64,000 bases of DNA from Siphonodentalium dalli (GCA_032622095.1 CP136069.1:53182760-53246759); one strand, 5' to 3'; positions 46,087-57,825 are shown, counted from the first letter of the stretch. Made by a program: numbers and translations. Notes: generated from the letters alone by a model not told the origin.

Positions 46087-46402
46087 TTTAGGGGGCCATC
46101 TCCTTTTATACGCAACAGAATATATGCAACAAACGAATGAATTTGAGCCTTGGATTAGTGAAAAATACACTCATGAGATTAATGAACGATACAAACATGG
46201 TAATTATAATTAATTTATGACTCCAGCCATTTATTCATTTTCATTATAATAAACATGTTGTTTGCATCATTCATAGAGCATATGAGTGTATTTTTGCACT
46301 AATCCATGGCTCGAATTCATTCATTTGTGGCATATATTCTTTTGAGTATAAAAGGTGATGGTCCCATAAATGGCCAAATTTAGTGTACAGTACCCCTTTA
46401 AA
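46087..46402. repeat. Hairpin MITE family D, copy 2
   Basis: Same family as 43532-43885. The left terminal repeat is worn (TTTAGGGGGCCATCTCC); the right end TGTACAGTACCCCTTTAA is intact. Confidence 0.75.
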
Positions 46403-46613
46403 CAAAGAATTTCTCTGGATCAACCCTGCAAAAAATATTAAATTTCACATATCCTTATCTTCGTTTTACATGTATATATAATCTGAGCGATCATTAAGAG
46501 AAGAAAAAAACAATGGAGTTCAATAAATTTGACAGGTTGGAAATATTATTTTAGTATTTGTCCCTTCAGGTACTAATTAAGAACTGCTAGAATCTATATC
46601 TATATTTGCGAAT

Positions 46614-48165
46614 GTCTGTCTGTCTGTCTGTCTGTCTGTGTTCTATAGAAATTCACAGGGAACCATCAAGATGATGCCAAAGGGGTCTACTAGGAGTAGC
46701 TTTTTACGAGAAAGATAATGGTCGGGGTTAGAATTTTCTAAAGTGACGCCGTTGTTATCAGGGGCAGAAAAGGGGGAGGGGCAGAAAACAATTTGTCGCC
46801 GATTGCCACCAAATTTATATATAATCATCCCCATAATATGAGGAATCTAATGGTGTGGTTTATATATGGCAAAAGTCGCGCCGTTCGCGTCAGGGGTGCC
46901 CGGAAAGAGGAGGGGCAGTTTTTGTCTGTCGCCGATTGCCACGAAACTTACATATAATCATCCCCATGATATGAAGAATCCAACGGTGTGATTTAAATAT
47001 GTCAAAAGTGGCGTCGTTCGAGCCAGGGATGCACGGAAGGGGAGAGGGGAACCAAAATTTATAAAAACTAATTTTAGCGCCGATTTCCACCAAATTGATA
47101 TATATTCTTCTTCGTGATACAAGGAATCTAATTGTGCGATTTAACAACGCCAAATTGTTGTCTTTTGGATGAGAGATTGGGAGGGGTGGGCACTAAATTT
47201 GATAATAATTGGTTTAGTCGCCGATGGCCACCACACTTATACAAAATCATCCCTATGGTATGAGGAGTCTAATGGTGTGGCTTATATCTGTCAAATGTGG
47301 CATCATTCGAGTCAGGTTTGCATTGAAAGGGACAGGGCACCAAAATTGATGCACAATTATTTTAGCGCCAATTTCCACCAAATTGATACACGTTCTTATC
47401 CATGATACGAGGAATATAATCGTGTGATTTAAAGACGACATAGTGATGCTGTTTGTTGAGAGATAGGGAGGGGAGGGATTGGCACCAAATTTGATTAAAA
47501 AAAATTGTTTAGTCGCCGATTATAACCAAACTTATAAACACTCATCTCCATGATATCAGGAGTGTAATCGTGCGGTTTAAGGATGTCACAAGTGGGCCCA
47601 TTCGAGTCAGTGGTGTATAGAGATGAGAGCGACACACAAAAATATATCTATATGTTTAGTGCCGATTTCCACCAAATTGATACATATTCTTCTCCGTGAT
47701 ACGAGGAATCTTATCGTGTGGTTTAGATACACCAAATTGATGCCATATGGGTGAGAGATATGGGGACCTTAAATTTGATACGAATTTGTATACTCGCCAA
47801 TTTTCACCAATTTCATATATATGCATCTCTAATCTCTAATGAGTCTTAGTTTGTGTAGCTTGAGTCCGAAATAGGGACGGGAGGGTCACCAAAACTGATA
47901 CAATATATTTTTAGTACCAATTACCATCAAATTCAGACACGTTCTTCTCAAATGATACAAGAAATCAAATCGTGCTGTCTGTCTGTCTGTCTGTGTGCGT
48001 TCTATATATAACTTCACGCGGTACAATCGAGATGGCACCATGGCGTTCTAAGAGAGGTAACTTTTTACAAGGAAGCTAATGGTGCGGGTTAAAATTTTCT
48101 AAAATGACGCTGTTGGTGTCAGGGGAAGAAAAGGGGGAGGTCGGCAAAATTTAAAAAATATGGTG
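46614..48165 (+). repeat. Degenerate 133-150-bp repeat array, left copy
   Basis: Units are marked by TCGCCGATTGCCACCAAA or GCGCCGATTTCCACCAAATT. They recur at about 46795, 46928, 47076 and 47217 and onward, spaced 133-148 bp. The array is bounded by TCTG microsatellites (46612-46640, and again near 47976-47997). It abuts the 3' end of the minus-strand Penelope-like element. The same array recurs inverted at 53730-54772 and directly at 61815-63362. Open frames in it are repeat by-products. Confidence 0.8.
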
Positions 48166-50003
48166 AAATATAAAATGATTTATTAGCTCATTCCATAGCT
48201 TTCGGCCATAGGCCTTCGTCAGTAGAAAACGATTAACACAGTAAAGTCTACATGTTGCTCTGACATCAACTCATTCGTAAATGCCAGACGGATAACGTAC
48301 GTTCATTGAGTTTGTTTACCTGACGTCATGTACGTTAGTGATCGATTTCATTTCGCGCCAAATTACCTGGCGCCAATGTTGTTGATTTTAGTGTTGAATC
48401 CAACCCCGTAGCACGTTCTTAGCCGGCGTATCCAACCATTCTCTTTTATAAGTCTGAAGTAGCGACTCCCACTAGCATACTCTAACACGACTACCTTCAT
48501 ATCTAGAAGTGAATGTCCATTTGTATTGAAATGGTCATACACCGGCTTATTTGGATGCAGGCGAATGTCTCGCATATGTTCTGTAACTCTTTCTTTCAGT
48601 TCCCGTGATGTTTCTCCCACATACACCGTGCACGAACATTTGTCACAAATTAGGCCATATACGACGTTCCTACAATCACATTTAGCATTCTGTGCCACTT
48701 TGTACTCATTAATCAAGTCCGTCGATTTGATGGGATCCGTAATTATTATCTTGCATACTTCACATTCATCTGTGCACAGGTTGTTTGGAGTACGGACGGC
48801 TTTAGCTGGCTTTCTGTGTACCAATATATCGCCCAAGTTGTTGTCTCTCCGATATGATATTAAAGGGGAGAATCAAAGACTTTCTTCATCCTAGCTGATT
48901 CGTGTAATGCTCCCATATACTTCCTCGTTATCATTGGCAGGTCTGGTAGTCCTTTTGAGAATGTTGTTACTAAGGGTACCCGGTTATTCTTCTTCCGCTG
49001 CCTCCTCCCCGTCAACAACTCCTCTCGTTTCAGTAAGTCTGTTTTGCTCAATTCCCTCTCAATAAAACTACCACTGTATCCTCGTCTCCTCAATTGCTTT
49101 TTCAGCTCAATGCGGTGTCGTATATAGTCTTGTTCCCGAGTGCATATCCGCTTGATTCTCAATCCAAGGCAATATACCACTGACCTTTTCGTGTGCGATG
49201 GGTGATCCGAACTATGATACAGGTATAGTTGGTTATCTGTCGGTTTCTTGTACAGATCTGTATATATTTTACCGTTACAAATTTTCACGTATGTGTCCAA
49301 AAATTCAATACATTTGTCGTGATGTCGCAGTTCAACTTTAATATTTGGGTGAATGGAATTAGCATGTTCTCCGAACCTCTCCAGTTCCTCTACACTACCA
49401 GTCCATATCCCAAATACGTCGTCAATATACCGACCATACATATATGGCTGCTGTTCGAACGTAAGTAGAGACTGGTCCCATTTACGCATGTACGTACACG
49501 CTAGGTTTTTTCCCAGGCGACTTCCGATTGATACTCCCTCATTCTGAACATAATGTTTGTCTCCCAAAGAAAAGTTGTTGTTATCGAGCACGGTTTCTAT
49601 CATCTGTAAGACATACTCTGTAGGGATTAACGGATTACTTCTCGAATCTAACGCCTCCTTACATGCGTCAAAAGCCTCCTTCCTCGGTACTGATGGGTAT
49701 AGTTTGCACACATCGAAACAAAATAATCTGGCGTTATCAGGTACATTATTCACTTCCTTTATTTTATTGAGAAAGTGAGTTGTGTCTTTAATATAACTAG
49801 GCGAACTAACTACATATTTATTCAGTTCATTTTCCGCCACCTCGGCAATCCTTTCTGTTGGTGTACCCAATCCACTAACGATAGTCCTATACGGAGCACC
49901 AGCTTTATGCAGTTTAGGGTTCCCTTTCAGTTTTCCTGACTTGGAATATCTGGGTGTCATATATTTTTTCAGTTCCCCCGATATCACATTTGCTTTATCC
50001 AGG
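48166..50003 (-). mobile_element. Penelope-like element, left copy, 5'-truncated
   Basis: The element's strand is minus. Its 3' end (48166-48362) holds AATAAATCATTTTATA and the CTACTGACGAAGGCCTATGG tract shared with the other copies. Its 5' end stops at about 50003, inside the N-terminal domain, where it meets the right copy head to head. Confidence 0.85.
48363..50003 (-). pseudogene. Penelope-like RT and GIY-YIG protein, left copy, frameshifted
   Basis: Penelope-type retroelement protein with reverse transcriptase then GIY-YIG endonuclease. The RT (frame 48860-50003) has Y-I-D-D-V-F-G-I-W as its catalytic box. The nuclease (frame 48363-48836) has C-T-V-Y-V-G-E-T-S-R-E-L-K-E-R, with the second half of GIY-YIG, the Arg and H-M-R-D-I, preceded by a Cys-rich stretch. 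The two frames are split near 48848 by one base missing from a C run (four C where the right copy has five). The N-terminus is missing from about 50003. Residues encoded at 50004-50107 in this frame are antisense to the other copy and not part of the protein. Confidence 0.88.
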
Positions 50004-52057
50004 AGAATGAGACTACGTGAATTCTTCGCTGATAAAGGAGAAACTTCTCTCAAGGATAATGACGTACACGAAATGAAATTCAAGGTAAAAGAGGAAAGCA
50101 CTTTCACACCACCGGCCGGGAGGGACCTGCACTAGATACGTATATAACACTGGTAAAGCGGGATATAGTGGCGAGCATAGATAAACATCCGACGTGCAAC
50201 ATTACTATGGATGAACGTATGGCTATTCGTGAACTGGAACAGAATAAGGATATCATTATTCGACCGGCAGACAAGGGTTCCGGAATTGTCATTCAGGATA
50301 AAATAGATTATACTGGGAAGCTTCGCATTGAGATGGCAGGTAGTAACTCATATGTGGAAACAGATGGTGACAGGACGAATACATCAATAAAAAATGTTAA
50401 AAAAATGATCAACAAAATGGATAAAGCAAATGTGATATCGGGTGAACTGAAAAAATATATGACACCCAGATATTCCAAGTCAGGAAAACTGAAAGGGAAC
50501 CCTAAACTGCATAAAGCTGGTGCTCCGTATAGGACTATCGTTAGTGGATTGGGCACACCAACAGAAAGGATTGCCGAGGTGGCGGAAAATGAACTGAATG
50601 AATATGTAGTTAGTTCGCCTAGTTATATTAAAGACACAACTCACTTTCTCAATAAAATAAAGGAAGTGAATAATGTACCTGATAACGCCAGATTATTTTG
50701 TTTCGATGTGTGCAAACTATACCCATCAGTACCGAGGAAGGAGGCTTTTGACGCATGTAAGGAGGCGTTAGATTCGAGAAGTAATCCGTTAATCCCTACA
50801 GAGTATGTCTTACAGATGATAGAAACCGTGCTCGATAACAACAACTTTTCTTTGGGAGACAAACATTATGTTCAGAATGAGGGAGTATCAATCGGAAGTC
50901 GCCTTGGAAAAAACCGAGCGTGTACGTACATGCGTAAATGGGACCAGTCTCTACTTACGTTCGAACAGCAGCCATATATGTATGGTCGGTATATTGACGA
51001 CGGATTTGGGATATGGACTGGTAGTGTAGAGGAACTGGAGAGGTTCGGAGAACATGCTAATTCCATTCACCCAAATATTAAAGTTGAACTGCGACATCAC
51101 GACAAATGTATTGAATTTTTGGACACATACGTGAAAATTTGTAACGGTAAAATATATACAGATCTGTACAAGAAACCGACAGATAACCAACTATACCTGT
51201 ATCATAGTTCGGATCACCCATCGCACACGAAAAGGTCAGTGGTATATTGCCTTGGATTGAGAATCAAGCGGATATGCACTCGGGAACAAGACTATATACG
51301 ACACCGCATTGAGCTGAAAAAGCAATTGAGGAGACGAGGATACAGTGGTAGTTTTATTGAGAGGGAATTGAGCAAAACAGACTTACTGAAACGAGAGGAG
51401 TTGTTGACGGGGAGGAGGCAGCGGAAGAAGAATAACCGGGTACCCTTAGTAACAACATTCTCAAAAGGACTACCAGACCTGCCAATGATAACGAGGAAGT
51501 ATATGGGAGCATTACACGAATCAGCTAGGATGAAGAAAGTCTTTGATTCTCCCCCTTTAATATCATATCGGAGAGACAACAACTTGGGCGATATATTGGT
51601 ACACAGAAAGACAGCTAAAGCCGTCCGTACTCCAAACAACCTGTGCACAGATGAATGTGAAGTATGCAAGATAATAATTACGGATCCCATCAAATCGACG
51701 GACTTGATTAATGAGTACAAAGTGGCACATAATGCTAAATGTGATTGTAGGAACGTCGTATATGGCCTAATTTGTGACAAGTGTTCGTGCACGGTGTATG
51801 TGGGAGAAACATCACGGGAACTGAAAGAAAGAGTTACAGAACATATGCGAGACATTCGCCTGCATCCAGATAAGCCGGTGTATGACCATTTCAATACAAA
51901 TGGACATTCACTTCTAGATATGAAGGTAGTCGTGTTAGAGTATGCTAGTGGGAGTCGCTACTTCAGACTTATAAAAGAGAATGGTTGGATACGCCGGCTA
52001 AGAACGTGCTACGGGGTTGGATTCAACACTAAAATCAACAACATTGGCGCCAGGTAA
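50004..52057 (+). pseudogene. Penelope-like RT and GIY-YIG protein, right copy
   Basis: From 50004 to 50135 one frame gives the N-terminal domain ending F-T-P-P-A-G-R-D. A one-base indel near 50120-50135 moves the continuation to the frame that is open up to 52057. Then come I-R-P-A-D-K-G-S-G-I-V-I (about 50260), the RT core with Y-I-D-D-G-F-G-I-W (50990-51016), a linker, a Cys-rich stretch and the GIY-YIG nuclease (V-Y-V-G-E-T-S-R, about 51796). Compared with the left copy the residue after Y-I-D-D is G, not V; that position is normally hydrophobic. No ATG opens the long frame; the first start-like codon is GTG. RT and nuclease are in one frame here. Confidence 0.88.
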
Positions 52058-52245
52058 TTTGGCGCGAAATGAAATCGATCACTAACGTAAACAAACTCAA
52101 TGAACGTACGTTATCCGTCTGGCATTTACGAATGAGTTGATGTCAGAGCAACATGTAGACTTTACTGTGTTAATCGTTTTCTACTGACGAAGGCCTATGG
52201 CCGAAAGCTATGGAATGAGCTAATAAATCATTTTATATTAATGAC
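50004..52245 (+). mobile_element. Penelope-like element, right copy, longer
   Basis: Plus-strand copy facing away from the left copy. It extends further 5' into the N-terminal domain, and its 3' end after the stop (52058-52245) carries the shared CTACTGACGAAGGCCTATGG and AATAAATCATTTTATA tracts. From about 50004 the left element's sequence is replaced by this copy's own N-terminus. Confidence 0.85.
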
Positions 52246-52269
52246 AATTGGTCCCTTTATCTGGACTTT

Positions 52270-52960
52270 ATACATATACTTATGGTGAAATAGTTTTGTC
52301 GCCGAATCCACAAAACGAATACATAATCACCTTCGCAATATGGCGTTGTTCGAGTCAGCGTTGCATCAACAATTGATTTATAAACTATTTTTAGCCCAGA
52401 TTTCCACCAAATTGATATATTATTCTTCTCTATGATACGAGGAATATCATCGTGTGATTTAAAGACGCCAAATTGCTGTCGTTTGGGTGAGAGATGTGGG
52501 GTCATAACTATTCCCAGAATTTGTTTAGTTGCTGATTACCACCAAACATATATATTTCCACCAAATTGATATATTATTCTTCTCTATGATACGAGGAATA
52601 TCATCGTGTGATTTAAAGACGCCAAATTGCTGTCGTTTGGGTGAGAGATGTGGGGTCATAACTATTCCCAGAATTTGTTTAGTTGCTGATTACCACCAAA
52701 CATATATATAATCATCGCCAGTATATCATGCATCCATGAGTCTAATGGGCGTGGTTTAAGTATGTCAAAAGAGGCAAGAGCTGATACAAATATATTTGGC
52801 ACCAATTTCCACCAAATTCATACACGTTTTTCTCTAATGATATACCATGAATTAATTCACATTTGGTGTCGTTTGCGTCACGGATGGCGAGCGGATATGC
52901 ACTATCATTGACAAGATTGCTATTCGCCGATTTCCACATATAAGTTATATACAGTCACCC
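52270..52960 (+). repeat. Repeat array segment with a 154-bp perfect duplication
   Basis: The same unit family as 46614-48165 (GATTTCCACCAAATTGATAT, GACGCCAAATTGCTGTCG), here on the same strand as the adjacent Penelope copy. The units 52401-52554 and 52555-52708 are tandem copies that look identical, a very recent duplication. Confidence 0.75.
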
Positions 52961-53074
52961 AGGCCATCTCCATATCATTTTAAGTAGTTTTGGGCGTTCA
53001 CATTTCACAATCCCGACATAATATGGTGACCCACTTAAGTCACTTGAACAATTGTATCTTCTCAACTGTCATAT

Positions 53075-53364
53075 TTAGATGGGGATGGCAATCAGGGCAT
53101 TCACACAATGAGCTAGCAAAAAGAGATACATAGAAATACAAGCAAATGCAGTTAGAAGCACAAAACTGTTCAGGATCCTCCCAATACTGACATCTGACAA
53201 GGGTTTTAGAACAGACTCATCGACTGACATAAACACCTCAAAATCTCGCTCTGTGTCTGGCACATGTAGCTGATATATGTGCGAAGCAACATTTCGTTTA
53301 AACTGAGAATATATAGCACCATGAACAGAGGAGCACCTGGAAATTTCTTTGAAACATCTGTATC
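53075..53364 (-). CDS. Candidate C-terminal exon of a membrane protein, unrecognised
   Basis: The minus-strand frame is open from a stop at 53365-53367 to TAA at 53075-53077. A possible acceptor ATACAG gives an exon start at 53356, though without a good pyrimidine tract. The peptide is balanced in composition, unlike the AT-rich surroundings: S-S-V-H-G-A-I-Y-S-Q-F-K, then V-P-D-T-E-R-D-F-E-V-F and a hydrophobic segment of about 20 residues (L-L-T-A-F-A-C-I-S-M-Y-L-F-L-L) close to the C-terminus. I do not recognise it. It lies in the spacer between two repeat arrays, so it may be a host exon or a captured piece. Confidence 0.35.
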
Positions 53365-53729
53365 TTCATGGAGATATGTTAGCCAGGTGTCCTCGAGATT
53401 TTAGTCCAACCCACTAGATTGATTGATACATCTCAATATGTAAAACCCAATTATCATCTTTTATCGAAATAATGTGTTTATGATGTCCATGTACCATATT
53501 ATAACGTCTAATGTATACGCAGTTGTAAATAAATAAATACGTCATTATTGGTGGAACGGATTAATCGCGATAAACAGAATGACAATTGATAAGGTGCGCC
53601 ACTACTTATATTCCATGACTGTAGTAATCATGCTATTTGAATATACAATTTATGAGAAAACGTATAACACTTTAAGCAAGAGCATTTTCTATTACCAACA
53701 AATATCCATAGCATACAGATGGTTTCACA

Positions 53730-54772
53730 TATAGATATATTTTTTTGTGTCGCTCTCATCTCTATACACCACTGACTCGAATGGGCCCACTTGTGACATC
53801 CTTAAACCGCACGATTACACTCCTGATATCATGGAGATGAGTGTTTATAAGTTTGGTTATAATCGGCGACTAAACAATTTTTTTTATCAAATTTGGTGCC
53901 AATCCCTCCCCTCCCCATCTCTTAACCAAACAGCACCACTATGGCGTCTTTAAATCACACGATTAGATTCCTCGTATCATGGATAAGATCGTGTATCAAT
54001 TTGGCGGAAATTGGCGCTAAAATAATTGTGCATCAATTTTGGTGCCCTGTCCCTTTCAATGCAAACCTGACTCGAATGATGCCACATTTGACAGATATAA
54101 GCCACACCATTAGACTCCTCATACCATAGGGATGATTTTGTATAAGTGTGGTGGCCATCGGCGACTAAACCAATTATTATCAAATTTAGTGCCCACCCCC
54201 CTCCCAATCTCTCATCCAAAAGACAACAATTTGGCGTTGTTAAATCGCACAATTAGATTCCTTGTATCACGAAGAAGAATATATATCAATTTGGTGGAAA
54301 TCGGCGCTAAAATTAGTTTTATCAATTTTGGTGCCCCTCTCCCCTTCCGTGCATCCCTGACTCGAACGACGCCACTTTTGACATATTTAAATCACACCGT
54401 TGGATTCTTCATATCATGGGGATAATTATATGTAAGTTTCGTGGCAATCGGCGACAGACAAAAACTGCCCCTCCTCCTTCCGGGCACCCCTGACGCGAAC
54501 GGCGCGACTTTTGCCATATTTAAACCACACCATTAAATTCCTCATATTATTGGGATGATTATATATAAGTTTGGTGGCAATCGGCGACAAATTTTGTTCT
54601 GCCCCTCCCCCTTTTCTGCCCCTGATAACAACGGCGTCACTTTAGAAAATTCCAACCCCGACCATTATCTTTCTCGTAAAAAGCTACTCCTAGTAGACCC
54701 CTTTGGCATCATCTAGATGGTCCCCTGTGAATTTCTATAGAACACAGACAGACAGACAGACAGACAGACATT
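53730..54772 (-). repeat. Repeat array, inverted copy
   Basis: Reverse complement of about 46614-47655 at high identity, ending in (CAGA)n at 54745-54772. With the left array and the two Penelope copies it forms the outer part of a giant inverted repeat. Confidence 0.82.
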
Positions 54773-55147
54773 CGCAAATATAGATATATAGAAGAAGAAG
54801 AAGATATATATATTGGTGTGTACCTGTATAGTGTTCGTACTGTTTTATTAACGAAATTAGATCCATGTGTAGCGCAAGAAAATTGGTAAATATTTTCCTG
54901 ATGTTATTGTCGCTTCTGTTGTTGCTTTTTGTTTTTGTTGATGCCGCAATTGTTATTTTTTTAAGCGCTGCCAGTAACATATATAATACAGTCAATAGCT
55001 TACCGTCATTTGTGATACAGACTATATGATTATACATGTAGACTGTCCATGGGAAATTATATAGCCAAACTCATCTGTCTGCCAAAAATGGCTCAATAGA
55101 TTGGCACAGTCATAATATCGTAGGATGGGAATTAGAAGTTTACTTAC
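54773..55147. other. Non-coding stretch, lectin gene intron or flank
   Basis: AAG microsatellite near 54790-54803. No gene seen. Confidence 0.35.
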
Positions 55148-55275
55148 CTGCTGTGGATACCTTCTCACAAATAAATGCGCTCCTGTCACCACATTTATAC
55201 TCGATAACATATCCGTCCTTTGTGATAAAGCAACACCCATAGTTACTCCCGCTATGAGGTTGATGGGCCCAGTTC
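55148..55275 (-). CDS. C-type lectin domain, C-terminal exon
   Basis: The minus-strand exon follows the acceptor GATTTTCAG and ends at the donor GTAAGT, 128 bp. It reads N-W-A-H-Q-P-H-S-G-S-N-Y-G-C-C, then Y-K-C-G-D-R-S-A-F-I-C-E-K. The W before the loop, the C-x7-to-9-C spacing and the F-I-C-E end are those of the C-terminal half of a C-type lectin-like domain. The E-P-N/Q-P-D sugar motif is replaced by H-Q-P-H, so classical calcium-dependent sugar binding is unlikely. It has the same phases as 31886-32016. The middle exon at 59093-59223 lies upstream on the same strand and could join to it. Confidence 0.85.
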
Positions 55276-55347
55276 CTGAAAATCGACAATCAAGATTGAA
55301 CCCGATTGTCCTATAAGGGTTCGTCCACACTATGTGATATTACATGT

Positions 55348-55498
55348 ATATATCAACATTTTGTTCCACGCAATTGGTATCGAGAGTATGTCGATCGGCT
55401 CGTCGAATATATTCCAGGCGGTGAAATATCACAGATTTCAACAATCGATATCTGATAACTCTGAGCTGTGATGGGTGGGTTCCTCGACTCGAAGATAT
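55348..55498. repeat. MITE family C fragment
   Basis: Has ACATTTTGTTCCACGCAAT, CGAGAGTATGTCGATCGG, GATATCTGATAACTCTGAGC and GGTTCCTCGACTCGAA from the family. Both ends lost. Confidence 0.65.
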
Positions 55499-55507
55499 AT
55501 ATCGATG

Positions 55508-55728
55508 TGTACCTGTGTTCATGGTAATTATATTGAAAATTAATTTATGACTCGCGTCATAAATTCATTTTCAGTATAATTACCATGTTGTTTGCGTTGT
55601 TCGTAGAGCACACGAGTGTATTTTTTGCACTAAGCCATGGCTCAAATTCATTCATTTGTTGCATATATTCTGTCGAGTATAAAAGGAGATGGTCCCAGAG
55701 ATGGTCCCATAAATGGTCGGATTTAGTT
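55508..55728. repeat. Hairpin MITE family D, copy 3, truncated
   Basis: Contains CATGGTAATTATATTGAAAA, TAAATTCATTTTCAGTATAA and GTATAAAAGGAGATGGTCCC as in the other copies. The left third is missing. GATGGTCCCA is doubled near the right end. Confidence 0.7.
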
Positions 55729-55953
55729 AAATCGACTTATTGGTTTTATTTTTATACCAAATGGGCAAAAGACAAGTTTCTTTAACAGTATTTAAAATAT
55801 ACCCGTGTTCTCAAAGGTTTCACAAATGTTTGTCAAGGAATCCATTCTAATATATCTACACATTTCACTGAGCCAGTGCTTCCATCGATTTTAATAATAT
55901 ATATACAAATCACCTGAGTCAGTTAAGACACATGGTATATTGCATGTACTTAC

Positions 55954-56040
55954 AGTAAGATCGTATTAGCAGCTGCATTATCACCCCACACAAAAGCATT
56001 GCTTGTGGCCGGTCCTATATAAAACCCGACCGCACCCGTC
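55954..56040 (-). pseudogene. C-type lectin middle exon, truncated duplicate
   Basis: On the minus strand it reads G-F-Y-I-G-P-A-T, F-V-W-G-D-N-A-A-A-N and ends at the donor GTAAGT (from 55953). It is the second half of the middle lectin exon (Y-I-G motif then W-x-D-N). The first half is replaced by minisatellite sequence, so no acceptor remains. It aligns with the intact exon at 59093-59223 and the fragment at 58733-58799. Confidence 0.7.
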
Positions 56041-56840
56041 AGTATCCGACCGCACCCGACCATACCGTCCCGAGGGGTCCGATCGAGATGGTTCGGCACT
56101 TTCGTGCAGAATTGACCTGTACGTACCAAAGTTACAATCCCCAAGTCGATATCTCGAGCGGAATCGGCACTGTTAACCCCTAAATTGCGGCCGAGTCCGT
56201 CAGGTCGCAAAATAAAAAAAGGCAACAACCGCACCTCTCCTAGCTGCTTGACCACGGAAAGGGACATCATATCATACAGCGAATTCCACTCTACATCCAA
56301 GGGCGATCGGGCAAGTTGCTAGCTATACCGGAATATATTAACCCATACGCTGCGGTAGAATTCGCTATGCATTTACGCGAAATCACAGAAAATAACACCG
56401 CCGATCGTACGGCCACCAGAGGACAGATCGAGATGGAGCAATAACTATCTTGTAGAATAGACCTGTATGTACCAAAGTTCCAATTCTCCAGTGATATTTC
56501 AAGCGGAAACGGCACTGTTAACCCCTAACTTACGGCGGTTCCGTCAGGGACGCAAATTATTAAAAGGCACCGATCGCAACTCTCCCGACCGTTTGACAAC
56601 GGAAAGGGGCAATATATTGTGCAGCGAATACCCTAGCTCTGCATCCATATGCGATCGGACAAGTTGTTAGCTATAACGGAAGTGAAAACATACAACCGGT
56701 GTTATTCCATGTGTTTTGCGTACATGCATAGCGAATTCGATCACAGCATGTTGGTTAATATAATCACTTCCGCCTTAGCTAGCAACTTGCCCGATCGCCC
56801 ATGGATGCATAGACCGACTCGCTGCATGGAATAACAAGAA
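56041..56840 (-). repeat. About 320-bp minisatellite, inverted orientation
   Basis: Two to three diverged units, recognised by CTGTTAACCCCTAA, GATCGGGCAAGTTGCTAGCT and TTAACCCATACGCTGCGG. They are the reverse complement of the units at 57826-58710. One half unit (56640-56840) lies in the opposite orientation. Confidence 0.7.
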
Positions 56841-57039
56841 AACCATAGTCAGAAATGGTAACGCCACCAACATCATATAATTAGCCATAAATATAAATTA
56901 TAATATAATTATAATATAAACTAGCTTTCAAATTCCATGTGGGAAATTTGGATACTTCCATATATCAAGTTTTCCCGTTTCTCGTGTTATACATTACATT
57001 CTTCAATTAATTGTCTCGCTTTTTATTACACCAGCTGGT

Positions 57040-57606
57040 GGGCCCGACTTCGACCAGGCTGTTTCCCATCTCCTTTCCGGCGAAAGGCGCGATTGGACCT
57101 TGAATTGACTATTTTGAAAGTCAAGGTCAGGTCGGGGTCATGATTTGACCCGTCCAAAACACTCCCCGGAGAAAAGTATCCCTAGGTATCAAATTTCGTC
57201 GAAATCCGTCCGTTTTACCCGATTTGACTTTGAATTGACAATTCTGAAGGTCAATGTCAGGTCAGGGTCACGATTTGACCTGTCCAAAACACTCCCCGTG
57301 CAAAACTATCCCTAGGTATCAAATTTAGTCGAAATCCGTCCGTTTTACCCGATTTGACCTTTAATTGACCATTTTGAAGGTTAAGGTCAGGTCGGGGTCA
57401 CGATTTGACCCGTCCAAAACACTCCCCGGACAAAGGTACCCCTATGTATAAAATTGCGTCGAAATCCGTCCGTTTTACCCGATTTGACCTTGAATTGACT
57501 GTTTTAAAGGTCAAGGTCAGGTCGGGGTCACGATTTGTCCCATCCAAAACACTTCACGGAAAAAAGTACCCCTAAGTATCAAATTTCGTCAAAATCCATC
57601 TTTGAT
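57040..57606 (+). repeat. 130-bp tandem repeats
   Basis: GATTTGACCTTGAATTGAC starts at 57091, 57221, 57351 and 57481, a period of exactly 130 bp. Each unit has GTCAAGGTCAGGTCGGGGTC, CCGTCCAAAACACTCCCCG and GAAATCCGTCCGTTTTACCC. The preceding GGTGGGCCCGACTTCGACC matches the start of the insertion at 9046. Confidence 0.88.
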
Positions 57607-57825
57607 TACAACACGATTGCATGCTTTCCAAACGGTGTGGTTATTATCAATATCAGCACATGTGCTAATCTGTGTCGGACTATTTTATTCAGCATTCGTG
57701 GTAAGACTACAGCTTTTAAAGCGACCCATTTTTACTTTTACATCGACCTAATCCCCCATAATCCCCCATAACACCAGTGGATTTTATATTTTCAAGCACA
57801 ATATACACGCTGGCGTGCTAATAAC

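Noticed and set aside
46643-48100. Several ORFs of 60-90 codons, repeated at 53.9-54.4 kb and 61.8-62.7 kb
   Set aside because: They are translations of the degenerate 133-150-bp array; the same sequence is open in several frames and both orientations.
49941-51894. Antisense ORFs across the Penelope-like elements, up to 200 codons
   Set aside because: Shadows of the strongly coding RT and nuclease strand; no independent support.
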